A stretch of DNA of 34,661 bases. It comes from an uncultured Bacteriovoracaceae bacterium (GTDB lineage Bacteria; Bdellovibrionota; Bacteriovoracia; Bacteriovoracales; Bacteriovoracaceae). The stretch covers positions 1 to 34,661 of the forward strand of contig CAJXHA010000005.1 in assembly GCA_913053615.1 (NCBI GenBank). Direction: 5' to 3'. The notes below the pieces were generated by a model. It saw only the letters and a program-made list of their open reading frames with translations, had not been told where the DNA came from and ran no database searches. Positions 1-8,488 of this stretch are shown here, one piece after another; positions within the stretch are counted from its first letter, which is position 1, and each line of letters starts with the position of its first letter. A program made the position numbers and the translations under genes.

Positions 1-399
1 ATACATGAACTCATTAAAAATTTCACTTACGTGTTCTAATTCAATTTCAGTATTAAGAACCCATTTATCATTAAATTTATAACCAAGGTAAATAACATAG
101 CGATAGGCCTCCACTGTAGGATCGTTATCAACTGGATCACCGTCTTGATTCTCTGCAGATTTGTGATTATAAAAAATTTCACCATAACCACCAATACTTA
201 GACCTTGGGGGATAAAGTAAACTTTTGAAGCTGATGGTGATAGTCCATAAGCTTGCTGGTTCTTAGTGATATTCATTTGGTAAGCTTTAAGGCTTGTAAT
301 TTCTTCTGAAAGGATATCAATTCTTCTCTCAAGTTCAGAGTTTGATAATTCAGCATGTGCAACACCCATAAATAAGAGCATTAGTCCTAACAATCGCAT
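1..399 (-). CDS. Porin-like outer-membrane protein, 3' end outside window
   Basis: This is the N-terminal 133 codons of a gene read leftward out of the window. It begins with a signal peptide (MRLLGLMLLFMGVAHA), then a short heptad-like segment (ELERRIDILSEEITSLKAY), then a glycine and aromatic-rich region (GLSIGGYGEIFYNH ... YVIYLGYKFNDKWVLNTEIELEHV). Alternating strands of this kind are typical of outer-membrane beta-barrels with an N-terminal coiled coil. The start at 399 is supported by AAGGAG placed 6 nt before the ATG. It lies downstream of the histidine kinase on the same strand, with 103 bp between them. The substrate cannot be judged from this part. Confidence 0.75.
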   Translation of the reverse strand, partial: MRLLGLMLLFMGVAHAELSNSELERRIDILSEEITSLKAYQMNITKNQQAYGLSPSASKVYFIPQGLSIGGYGEIFYNHKSAENQDGDPVDNDPTVEAYRYVIYLGYKFNDKWVLNTEIELEHVSEIFNEFMY

Positions 400-418
400 T
401 TGTTCTCCTTGGTATTTG

Positions 419-453
419 ATCTGTTTTATTTTTGTTCGGTATATCAAACAGAT
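419..453 (-). terminator. Imperfect hairpin between kinase and porin genes
   Basis: ATCTGTTT (419-426) and AAACAGAT (446-453) form an 8-bp inverted repeat with a 19-nt loop. It sits between the leftward kinase gene and the leftward porin gene. It could weaken read-through from the kinase or be a regulator site for the porin. No clean T-run follows the hairpin, so a terminator function is uncertain. Confidence 0.3.
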
Positions 454-502
454 AGGGCGTATGTAAAGTCTATTCTTAATTTTCTTAATCAATAGAGCTT
501 AT

Positions 503-1984
503 TTATGCATGTTTCTTTAAAGGAATAGCAAGTGGAAGTCTTATAAAGAAGGTTGTACCTACTGCATCATTATTATTTTCAAAATGAATACTACCTTGAT
601 GCTTTTGAATTATATTGCTTACAATGCTTAAACCAAGGCCTTTATTAAAATTATTAATATGAGTGGTAAAAAAAGCATCATATATTTTATTTCGATGTTT
701 CTCATCTATGCCATGACCAGTGTCTTTAATTTCAAGAGAGAGAAATTTAGAACCAATTATACGAGTGGTGATTTGAATCTTCTTTACATCACTGTCTTCA
801 ACAGCACACTTTGCATTGGCCAAAGTATGAAAGAGAACCTGTTGGATTTTTGCAGCATCTCCTTTGATCCATAAATTCTTATCAATTGGATTAAAGCTTA
901 GATCAATTCCATCTTTCTTATAACTAGTGTGAAAAATGCGAACTGTTTCATCGATTAATTTATCAATATGAACATCTTTAATTTGCTTAGATACATAATG
1001 ATCTGGATGCAGACCTTTAAGATCTCCTACAATATCTTTAATACGATCTGAAGCTTGTAAGCATTTATCAATTACTTTTAGAGTAAGCTCATCATCGGGA
1101 TTATTTTTCTTTAATTGATTTAAGTATCCATAGATAATTGTAAGTGGATTATTGATCTCATGGCCTAGTCCTGCTGCTAGTTCTCCAATTGATTCTAGTC
1201 TGGCCTGTTTCGCTTTTTGTTCACGAGCGTACTCTAGCTTTTCCTCTAAATTAACTCGATCAGTGATATCAAAAACAATTCCATCCCAGATAGAGACACT
1301 TTCATTATCTTCAGTACAAAGTGCCTGCACTCCAATATGTTGGAGCTCTCCAAATTTGTCAGTAAACTTCCCACGCCAATGCAATGGTTTCTGGGTAACA
1401 AGTGCTTTATTAATTGCACGCATAAAACTATCACGGTCTTCTTCACTTAAAAGACTATAAAGGTAGTGAGGATTATACTTTTCAAGTTTAAATATCTCAC
1501 TTGCTTTATTACTTACAAATGGAATGGTTAGTGCTTGTTTTTGATAATCATAAGTTGCTCTGACTACAGCTCCAGGAATACTTTCAAGAATAGAAGCAAA
1601 TTGCTTATTCTGATCATCAATAGTCTCAGACATTTTTTTGATATCAGTTATATTATTTGTGGTAAAGAGCACATACCTTTCATTATTTATTTCAACTGGA
1701 CGGGCCAAGCCTTTAAACCACTGTAGGCCACCGAGGGTGTCGATTGAGTAGGTGATAGGACATTCCTTATTTGATTTAAAAACATCCACCACAAATTGAT
1801 TAAGGCCTCTGCCGGCCTCTCCAGGGATAGTGTCAATAATTCTCTTACCTAAGAGCTCATCAGCGTCAAAAGCTAGGTTTCCTGAATCTTTGGTCCATAT
1901 CTTTACATAAACCCCGGTTTCAGAAAACAAGAAAACAATGTCATGATTGGATGCAGCCTCTCTGCATACCTCAAACTCATTCAT
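503..1984 (-). CDS. PAS-domain sensor histidine kinase
   Basis: A 493-aa cytoplasmic histidine kinase with no transmembrane segment or signal peptide. Two PAS-like domains occupy roughly residues 5-115 and 125-245. The second ends in the usual WDGIVFDITDR linker before a short coiled coil. The HisKA box is LGHEINNPL with phospho-accepting His275. The HATPase domain shows an N box near residues 385-397, a G1 box DTGHGID (421-427), an F-box region (FFTTH) and a G2 box GLGLSIV (449-455). It would autophosphorylate in response to a ligand or redox signal sensed by PAS and pass the phosphate to a response regulator. No regulator gene is adjacent, so it is an orphan in this window. AAGGGG precedes the ATG at 1984. 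Confidence 0.92.
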   Translation of the reverse strand: MNEFEVCREAASNHDIVFLFSETGVYVKIWTKDSGNLAFDADELLGKRIIDTIPGEAGRGLNQFVVDVFKSNKECPITYSIDTLGGLQWFKGLARPVEINNERYVLFTTNNITDIKKMSETIDDQNKQFASILESIPGAVVRATYDYQKQALTIPFVSNKASEIFKLEKYNPHYLYSLLSEEDRDSFMRAINKALVTQKPLHWRGKFTDKFGELQHIGVQALCTEDNESVSIWDGIVFDITDRVNLEEKLEYAREQKAKQARLESIGELAAGLGHEINNPLTIIYGYLNQLKKNNPDDELTLKVIDKCLQASDRIKDIVGDLKGLHPDHYVSKQIKDVHIDKLIDETVRIFHTSYKKDGIDLSFNPIDKNLWIKGDAAKIQQVLFHTLANAKCAVEDSDVKKIQITTRIIGSKFLSLEIKDTGHGIDEKHRNKIYDAFFTTHINNFNKGLGLSIVSNIIQKHQGSIHFENNNDAVGTTFFIRLPLAIPLKKHA

Positions 1985-2121
1985 TTAGAATCCCCTTAGA
2001 TATATTTTCGGCATAATTTATTAGAAAAATTAATAAGTTAACCTTAATTTTTCTTAGATTAGTGGACATATAAGTCGAATCCTGAATTTTAAGTGAATTT
2101 TTAGTAATTGCATCTAATCAA

Positions 2122-2156
2122 AATCTAAGCTATAAAAAGTAGAGCAAGCTTAGATT
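2122..2156. promoter_or_regulatory. 10-bp inverted repeat upstream of XRE regulator gene
   Basis: AATCTAAGCT (2122-2131) and AGCTTAGATT (2147-2156) are a perfect 10-bp dyad separated by 15 bp. It lies 34 bp before the start of the XRE regulator gene and in the divergent region shared with the histidine kinase. This placement fits an autoregulatory operator. A leader hairpin is the alternative. Confidence 0.4.
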
Positions 2157-2189
2157 ATAGTTAGAATTTATTTAGATTTTTTATATATT

Positions 2190-2837
2190 ATGACAAGTAC
2201 AGATTTAGCATTATACAGATTTACCTTAAACCTCAAGCACTTAAGACTGGTCCGTGGAATCTCACAAGTTGAGCTTTCAAAAGAACTTAATATTTCATCC
2301 CGTAAACTGCAAAGGCTTGAGTCAGGTGAAGCTGTACCGAGCTTGGACCTCTTAATTAATCTTTCGAGCATCTTAGATACCAGTATCGAAAATTTAATTT
2401 ATTATAATGAGACTAATCCTTATGCTGTGAAAACTATTTCAGAGGATCTGGTGTCATTGGACTTTATAAAGTTAAATAAAGAGCTTTTAAAAGATACGAG
2501 TCTTGAATTGCAAGAGATTGCTGATCATAAACTTTTTCAAGACTCATCAGCTCCTTTAAAGGTAACAAATTATTCCCAGACAATTTTTAATAAGGCATTC
2601 ACAGATCTTTTGGATAAAATAATTATCAAACCTCAAATCACTTATAGGGCAGGCGATTTTTGGCATAATCGCAATGATTTTATTCACCTTGCCAATAATT
2701 TATTAAGCTATAAAGATACATACTTCTCTTTTGAGACCAATCTAAATGATACAGATAGGGTCTTAAGTGTGAAGGGGATTGGTAAGCATAAACTTGATGA
2801 TAATAAGGTCTTAAGCCTCGTTATGCTCAAGAAATAA
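2190..2837 (+). CDS. XRE-family HTH transcriptional regulator
   Basis: A 215-aa protein whose residues 9-65 form a classic Cro/CI (HTH_3) helix-turn-helix: LKHLRLVRGISQVELSKELNISSRKLQRLESG followed by PSLDLLINLSSILDTSIENL. The remaining ~145 residues contain no catalytic motif. The last 80 (YRAGDFWHNRNDFIHL ... FETNLNDTDRVLSVKGIGKH) could be a small ligand-binding or PAS-like fold, but this is not certain. It is transcribed divergently from the histidine kinase and convergently with the transglycosylase. No clear Shine-Dalgarno precedes the ATG. A dyad just upstream suggests autoregulation. The target genes are unknown. Confidence 0.85.
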   Translation: MTSTDLALYRFTLNLKHLRLVRGISQVELSKELNISSRKLQRLESGEAVPSLDLLINLSSILDTSIENLIYYNETNPYAVKTISEDLVSLDFIKLNKELLKDTSLELQEIADHKLFQDSSAPLKVTNYSQTIFNKAFTDLLDKIIIKPQITYRAGDFWHNRNDFIHLANNLLSYKDTYFSFETNLNDTDRVLSVKGIGKHKLDDNKVLSLVMLKK

Positions 2838-2848
2838 TATCACAAGAC

Positions 2849-4807
2849 TTACTCTTCAGCATCTGCAATTTCTTCAACTTCTGGCAAGAGAATCACCTGA
2901 CCTGCATTAAGGGTATTTAAATCATTTTGATTCTTTTGAACTTTTCTTAAAAGCCAATATGGAAGGGAGTTATCATAGAGGATTCTAGAAAGAGTCATGC
3001 CTCGTGGAATTCTATATTCTTTAAGATTAATAACTTTATAATTTGAGTAAAAGTCTTCTTGTTGGGATAAGTGAAATTCAAGTCTTTCTTTATTAAAGTC
3101 TTCAATATCTTTTACTGGAATAAGTAGCTTTTGACCTAAGCGAATATGAGAGCGATAAGACATACGATTGGCATTTCTCACACTTTGCGTTTTTATCTTT
3201 GCCCATTCACCATAATGGCCTAGAGTCTCATCTGGTTCCACGTGAATCTGATAGAGCCCAGCTCTTTTTTCCACCACATCTAAGAGGTAGGAATCAAGGC
3301 TAATTTCTGGATTATAATCTTCTAATAAGACAAAGCTATCTCTTGGCTCTTCTTCTTTAGTAATACTGGAGAACATACTTGTTAATAATTGAGAGTATTT
3401 TTCAAAATTATTCTCACGAGGTTTCGCTTCAACTTTTAAATCGGGTCTAAGCATTGGGTGATCACTTGGAATATTAGATTTCTTAGGTGTCACAATCGCA
3501 ACTTTCTTCTTATTGGAAGGAATTTTAATTTTCATCCCTGGGTATATTCTTCTTGGGTTTACGATATTATTAAACTCAATTAAGTTTTGTAGGCTAACTC
3601 GATATAGTTTTGATAGGTAGTAAAGTGATTCTCCGCGCCCAATAACATGCACATGATCAAGAGAAAGCTTCTCTCTTTGAATTTTAAGATCTTTAAGAGT
3701 TTTACTATACTCAGTCACTAAACGCTGACTTGTCTTTGGAATTTTTAAATTAAAGTTTCGAGGCATGTATAGGGGCGAGCGAAAAGCAGAACGTCTAATT
3801 TCTGGGTTATATTCTTTAAGTGTATTTAAACTTATATCTATTGTTTGTGAAATCTGACTTAAGGTAAGTGATTTAGGAACTTTTACAATTGAAAATTCAA
3901 AACGAGGAGGTGGAGTAAAGCTAGGAAAATATTTTTCAGGGTCTTCAGAGATTTCTACTGTGGCCATAAAAGTTGCATAAAAATTCTTTGAAGCAAAACC
4001 AAAGCGCCTATTCTTATACTTTTGAATAATGGTATTGATATTATCTGTCCCTAAAGTACGCTTGGCACGCTTCATACTTTGTGCCCCATGATTATAAGCA
4101 GTAAAAGCTAAAGGCCATGAATTTAATTGGCGATAATTATCTCTTAATAATCTTGCCGCAGCATCAGTGGCCTTAAAGGGGTCGCGTCTTTCATCAATAA
4201 TATAATTTATTTTTAGCCCATAGATTCGACCAGTTGAGCGCATAAACTGCCACATACCAGCAGCACCAACTTTTGAGTAGGCATTATAATTAAATGAACT
4301 TTCAACATGGGGAAGAAAACGACCTCTTTGAGGAACTCCATACTTTCTAAAAGTACTTTTTATAAAATCCATATATCGGTATGAGCGAATCAGCCCCTGA
4401 TAATAACGTTTCTTTAAACCATTTTGCACTCGAATCTCGCGAGCCATTTCATATAGTCTGGCACTAGGACGATCTCCAATGAGGCGAAACATTTTCTTTT
4501 CATCCAGATTAAATTCACTCTCAGTTTTTTTGGCCATTGATCTTAGAATTTTTTGTAAGCGTTTTTTTTCATTTCTAAGAATGCGCAGACGTTGGCGACT
4601 AGGCTTTGGAAGATCAACCGTAGAGTAAACCACCCATGGTTCATCTGGGTCATGTAAGAAAGCTTGATCATAAGTTATTTCTGTATAAACCCTTTTCCAA
4701 AAATCTACTCGTTGGCGCATTTCACCCTCAACAGGAAAGTCCTCTGAGGCAAGAGCAGTATAAGAAAAAGTTAAAAGGAATAGCCCTAAATATAAAATGC
4801 ACTTCAT
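2849..4807 (-). CDS. mltD: Lytic murein transglycosylase with LysM domains (MltD-like)
   Basis: A 652-aa exported enzyme that cleaves the MurNAc-GlcNAc bond of peptidoglycan, forming 1,6-anhydro-MurNAc. The signal peptide is MKCILYLGLFLLTFSYTALA. The SLT domain (about 145-285) carries the catalytic glutamate E169 in HVESSFNYNA, then GAAGMWQFM (181-189) and FTAYNHG. A clear LysM peptidoglycan-binding domain is at about 387-431 (HVIGRGESLYYLSKLYRV). Two diverged LysM-like segments follow at roughly 515-565 and 595-645. E. coli MltD has 452 residues, so this version has a longer N-terminus and extra C-terminal repeats. No lipobox is visible. The gene follows the 809-aa secreted protein on the same strand, and its start codon lies inside a strong hairpin. 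Confidence 0.9.
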   Translation of the reverse strand: MKCILYLGLFLLTFSYTALASEDFPVEGEMRQRVDFWKRVYTEITYDQAFLHDPDEPWVVYSTVDLPKPSRQRLRILRNEKKRLQKILRSMAKKTESEFNLDEKKMFRLIGDRPSARLYEMAREIRVQNGLKKRYYQGLIRSYRYMDFIKSTFRKYGVPQRGRFLPHVESSFNYNAYSKVGAAGMWQFMRSTGRIYGLKINYIIDERRDPFKATDAAARLLRDNYRQLNSWPLAFTAYNHGAQSMKRAKRTLGTDNINTIIQKYKNRRFGFASKNFYATFMATVEISEDPEKYFPSFTPPPRFEFSIVKVPKSLTLSQISQTIDISLNTLKEYNPEIRRSAFRSPLYMPRNFNLKIPKTSQRLVTEYSKTLKDLKIQREKLSLDHVHVIGRGESLYYLSKLYRVSLQNLIEFNNIVNPRRIYPGMKIKIPSNKKKVAIVTPKKSNIPSDHPMLRPDLKVEAKPRENNFEKYSQLLTSMFSSITKEEEPRDSFVLLEDYNPEISLDSYLLDVVEKRAGLYQIHVEPDETLGHYGEWAKIKTQSVRNANRMSYRSHIRLGQKLLIPVKDIEDFNKERLEFHLSQQEDFYSNYKVINLKEYRIPRGMTLSRILYDNSLPYWLLRKVQKNQNDLNTLNAGQVILLPEVEEIADAEE

Positions 4808-4831
4808 CGTTAAATACTAACGTGAAGTGCA
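4798..4831 (-). promoter_or_regulatory. 14-bp hairpin enclosing the mltD start codon
   Basis: On the minus strand, TGCACTTCACGTTA pairs with TAACG-A-TGAAGTGCA: 9 + 5 bp, loop GTATT, with the single bulged A being the first base of the mltD ATG. No Shine-Dalgarno sequence is seen upstream. Immediately after the stem the coding sequence reads TTTTATATTT. The structure could therefore hide the start codon or work as an attenuator/terminator for the upstream 809-aa gene. The stem itself is seen directly; either function is inferred. Confidence 0.6.
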
Positions 4832-4880
4832 AATTAAGTAAAAAAGTTAAAATTAGACGAGTGTAAGGCTCGGTTATTTA

Positions 4881-7310
4881 TTAATCATTATAGAATACAT
4901 CACCTGAAGATGGATCACTCGGAGTGCCGCTATCATCAGTTTGCGGAATATCCCCATCGTTAATTACATCTCCGCGAGTATGGTTATCACAACCAAAGGC
5001 CGGTTGACGATTAAGATTATTGGCCGCCTCAACCTCAGCAATGACTTGATCAATTATTTGATCTTGTTCTGCTGGGTCTAAGTTATCGTAGTTTTTACCA
5101 TTGCGACGAGCATAGTCTCTTAGTTCATGAACGCGGATTTCACGATTTCCTTTTACTTTTAAAGCTCCACCCCAATTAACATAATTACTTAAAAAGCCTT
5201 GAGTCGCTCTCCACGCCTGCCTTCTTCCGCGCTTAGAAAGATCTAATGCAAAGAGATTACCCCACTGGAGGATAGGAGGAGTTTGTCCAGGTTCACGACA
5301 ACCCTGACAAAAAAGTGAAATGCCAGTTGTAATAGGTGACACTGCAATAGTTGAAGCAGCACCTACCACCGCAATGGCCGGTAGAGTAGCAGCAGTAACA
5401 ACTTTTAAAGCACCTTTTAAAACACCTTGTAGTCTTACTTTCTCAGTTTGCATAGGAGCAAGTTCACAAGTATACGATTGAATCTTTACTAAACTTTTCA
5501 TCGCAATTTGTAATTCTGGAGTCATTAATTCTTCTGGAATTCCAAATTCATTTACTTTTTCTACGCTACCAGAGATCCTTGCCATTTTAAATTGATTAAA
5601 GAGCTCTTCATCCCATTGATCTTTAAACTCTTGACTCGCACCACTAGCGTCTCTTTGTTCATAGTATTGAGATAATTTTTCAACCATCACAAATTGACCT
5701 GCATTGGTTTGAAATTTTGGCTTAGACTTATCGTCCTCAAGACTACTAATTCGGGTATTAATATCATGTAGGTCTTGTTGAAGTTTTTTCTTTTGTGCCA
5801 TGGCAAGTTCAGCTTCATGAATGTATTGAGACATAATAACTTGTTGATCTTCAATTAAGCGCAGATCAGTTCTTTCCATATCATTTTTTAAGGCATCATA
5901 ATTCTGACGAATTCCACGTCTTCCATTTCCACCATTTAACTTTTCATTAAGAGCAGAAATCTCAATCTCAATACTAGCTTTCTTAGCACTCAGTTCATTT
6001 ATTTCTTCATCAATATCACTAAGCTCTTTAGTTAAGGTATCTCTAAGATACTGTGCTTCTAGTTCTCTTTGAGCACCACTAGCATTTGGGTCTGGTCCAT
6101 AATTACCAGGCGTATTATCAGGTCTTAAATACTCTGGATGTTTTACTTCAACAACTTCAGCAAAAGCATCTTGATCTGTAAGCCATGCCGGTGCATCTTC
6201 TAGTCCTTCACACTTTTTTTGTAAGCGATCAAATAAGTACTTACGAGTAAAGTCCCCACGCTTTGCAGCTAGATCTGGAGTGTAGTCATTATATAAGTTT
6301 CTTGAAGCTTCAATTTGAAAATTAGGAGTCATCCCATTGGCAGCAATTTCACATAATTTATCAGCAGTCTCATTTAATTGCCTTACACCTTGTCCTGCAC
6401 GATCTGGATCTTGATTACAGTATTGATCACTTCCAGCAGCAGCTTTATTCTCACTTGCACCTACTAGTTCACGAGCTTCACTCTCACTTAGTCCAGCTCC
6501 TACCATGTAAGAACAGTCATTATGAAAACTATCTTGAATATTTACATTCTCACATAATTCACATGTCTCAGGTTCAAATTCTTCTTCCTCTGGAAATTCA
6601 TCACCTTTAACCACACACTTATTTCCATTGGCACCTTGAACTACCACATTCATAGGGTAGGTTTCATTCTTATCAAAGGCACCAGTGGTAAAAGCATCAG
6701 AAGGGTTATTTGACTGTGCCATTAAATCATCTAGATGGGGCACCTGTTGACGAATACGATTCATCATATAATTACTAAATTCTTCCTTACTCATATTTTC
6801 AACTACACTTGGATCAATATCAGTATTCAGGTTTAAATTCAGATTACGAGTACCGCTATTGCGCATAATTTTTTTCTTAGATTTAAAAGCAACTTGTACT
6901 AAACGACCTAATTGCATATTGCCTAAGAGTTCTCTGGCTACAGCACGCTTATAGGCCTTGGCCTTTTTCTTACATTGACGACGCATTTTTCTTTGCATGC
7001 GTTTCTTTTCACGTCTTGAAGGATTGTCTCCTCCATATAAAAGACGCTTATTACAAAAATTAATTGGCCTATCATTAGTAGTAGGACTTAAGGCCTCTAG
7101 ATCAGCAAATGGACTTGAGTCCTCAGTACTGTCTGGGGTTTCATTACAATTGGCAATTCCCGTTGTATCAGTTGATCCACTTTCACCTAGATTATTTACT
7201 ACCTCTTCAGGTTCAGCTAGGTTGCTATAGTCATCGACAACATTAACCTGCATGGCAAAAGTCTGAGTACTAAGAAGCATTGCCAAGAATAAAGTGCTTA
7301 ATTTTTTCAT
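4881..7310 (-). CDS. Large secreted coiled-coil protein, unknown function
   Basis: An 809-aa protein with signal peptide MKKLSTLFLAMLLSTQTFA. No known enzyme motif was recognised. Visible parts are: an acidic, low-complexity N-terminus; a very basic patch (KKRMQRKMRRQCKKKAKAYK, residues near 100-120); a Cys cluster CELCENVN; a long coiled coil around 430-540 (LSDIDEEINELSAKKASIEI); a hydrophobic stretch of about 25 residues (TAATLPAIAVVGAASTIAVS) that could be a membrane anchor; a CQGC motif; and an acidic Ser/Gly/Asp-rich tail. It may be anchored in the envelope with the coiled coil in the periplasm. It is followed 73 bp later by the MltD-like gene, which may share its transcript. Confidence 0.85.
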   Translation of the reverse strand: MKKLSTLFLAMLLSTQTFAMQVNVVDDYSNLAEPEEVVNNLGESGSTDTTGIANCNETPDSTEDSSPFADLEALSPTTNDRPINFCNKRLLYGGDNPSRREKKRMQRKMRRQCKKKAKAYKRAVARELLGNMQLGRLVQVAFKSKKKIMRNSGTRNLNLNLNTDIDPSVVENMSKEEFSNYMMNRIRQQVPHLDDLMAQSNNPSDAFTTGAFDKNETYPMNVVVQGANGNKCVVKGDEFPEEEEFEPETCELCENVNIQDSFHNDCSYMVGAGLSESEARELVGASENKAAAGSDQYCNQDPDRAGQGVRQLNETADKLCEIAANGMTPNFQIEASRNLYNDYTPDLAAKRGDFTRKYLFDRLQKKCEGLEDAPAWLTDQDAFAEVVEVKHPEYLRPDNTPGNYGPDPNASGAQRELEAQYLRDTLTKELSDIDEEINELSAKKASIEIEISALNEKLNGGNGRRGIRQNYDALKNDMERTDLRLIEDQQVIMSQYIHEAELAMAQKKKLQQDLHDINTRISSLEDDKSKPKFQTNAGQFVMVEKLSQYYEQRDASGASQEFKDQWDEELFNQFKMARISGSVEKVNEFGIPEELMTPELQIAMKSLVKIQSYTCELAPMQTEKVRLQGVLKGALKVVTAATLPAIAVVGAASTIAVSPITTGISLFCQGCREPGQTPPILQWGNLFALDLSKRGRRQAWRATQGFLSNYVNWGGALKVKGNREIRVHELRDYARRNGKNYDNLDPAEQDQIIDQVIAEVEAANNLNRQPAFGCDNHTRGDVINDGDIPQTDDSGTPSDPSSGDVFYND

Positions 7311-7514
7311 TACGTCCCCATAGTCTTTAAATTCAATAATGGCTTTATCTATATAAATTATCGGCTAGTGTAGGGAATATAGTGAAGTAAATTTGTCGGA
7401 AACTAATAATCTTAATATGTTAAATAAGCTGAATTAAGTGTACTTGCCACTAATTAAAGGCATTTAATGGCATTTTTCTTTATGATCTAATTAAAATTCA
7501 GTTATAATTTGAAT

Positions 7515-8012
7515 ATGAATAAACAAGTATTTATCCTCGCACTTCTTATTGGCATTATCTATGGTGGAAAAAAGCTTTTAAAGAATGTGCAGTACTTTTT
7601 AAAAGCAGATGAAATCAGAAGAGAGCTTGAGCCAAAGTTTGAGGGAAGGGCTTGGGAGATCAGTCAAAGTGAACTCTATGACTTCGTTCAAATTAGTAGT
7701 AAGACCGAATTAAAAACCAAAGAGGATAATTGGAAGCAATTATGTGAAGCCCAATTAGATTTTAATTGTCGTCTGTATGCTGACCTGATTTACCTCTCGC
7801 AAAATAAATCAGAAGGTCTAAGGCTTGCACTAAAATACTGTAAGGTTAATAATCTACAAGCATGTATTGCGGCCAGTAAGATGAAGGGCTTTGACAATAG
7901 TCATCCCGATTTTTTTAATGTTACTAATCAAATCATCTCTCAATGTGAAGATGAGATGGCAGCCCTTAAAGACGCTGACTTTTGGGCCTGTGACTATTAT
8001 ACAAAAAAGTAA
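7515..8012 (+). CDS. Small membrane-anchored protein, unknown
   Basis: 165 aa from the ATG at 7515; a TTG two codons earlier is less likely. One N-terminal membrane segment (VFILALLIGIIYGG) is followed by a charged domain with six cysteines, spaced in a way that would allow disulfides in the periplasm (for example QLCEAQLDFNC and CEDEM ... FWACDYY). No family was recognised. The gene is separated by only 2 bp from the next one, and the M23 peptidase gene follows, so the three may form one transcription unit linked to the envelope. Confidence 0.75.
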   Translation: MNKQVFILALLIGIIYGGKKLLKNVQYFLKADEIRRELEPKFEGRAWEISQSELYDFVQISSKTELKTKEDNWKQLCEAQLDFNCRLYADLIYLSQNKSEGLRLALKYCKVNNLQACIAASKMKGFDNSHPDFFNVTNQIISQCEDEMAALKDADFWACDYYTKK

Positions 8013-8014
8013 TT

Positions 8015-8434
8015 ATGCATATTAGTGGTCTAAGTCTTAGTGAATGCGATGAATTAAAAGCATTACTCGATGCAGAGGGGATTAAGTACTCTGTTGTTAT
8101 AGATGAAGAATTAGTTCAACTCAATGAAGCCCAAAAAACTGATACACTAGCTCATTACCTGCCTGGCAGAGTGAGTACAAATCTTTTAAAAGTTGAAATT
8201 GAATCCAATGAATTTGCTAAAATCTCTGAAAACACCTTAAAACTCATGCAAGAACTTGGTCTTTATTCTGAAAACCATCCCCATCCTAGTGAGTTCGAAG
8301 TTTATAATGAAGAGGACCCTGAGTACTTAAAAGAGCATAAGCTCTTAAAGGCCAAGCGCTTAAACTATATCCTTATTATGACTAGCCTCATTTCATTTCT
8401 TACCTATATTATTTTTAGCTTCTTTGAAGACTAA
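8015..8434 (+). CDS. Small protein with C-terminal membrane anchor
   Basis: 139 aa. The N-terminal ~85 residues (LSLSECDELKALLDAEGIKY ...) begin like a DUF2007-type small alpha/beta domain (ECDELKALLDAEGI resembles the 'several positions up a helix then a Gly-Ile turn' pattern), but the match is weak. The C-terminus is a single transmembrane helix (YILIMTSLISFLTYIIFSFF), giving a tail-anchored layout with the soluble domain in the cytoplasm. It starts 2 bp after the previous gene, which suggests translational coupling. The function is not known. Confidence 0.75.
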   Translation: MHISGLSLSECDELKALLDAEGIKYSVVIDEELVQLNEAQKTDTLAHYLPGRVSTNLLKVEIESNEFAKISENTLKLMQELGLYSENHPHPSEFEVYNEEDPEYLKEHKLLKAKRLNYILIMTSLISFLTYIIFSFFED

Positions 8435-8488
8435 GAGCATTTTGAGCTTTAGTTAAAGAAAACTTGAAAAAATGTCGAAAAGTAAGCT

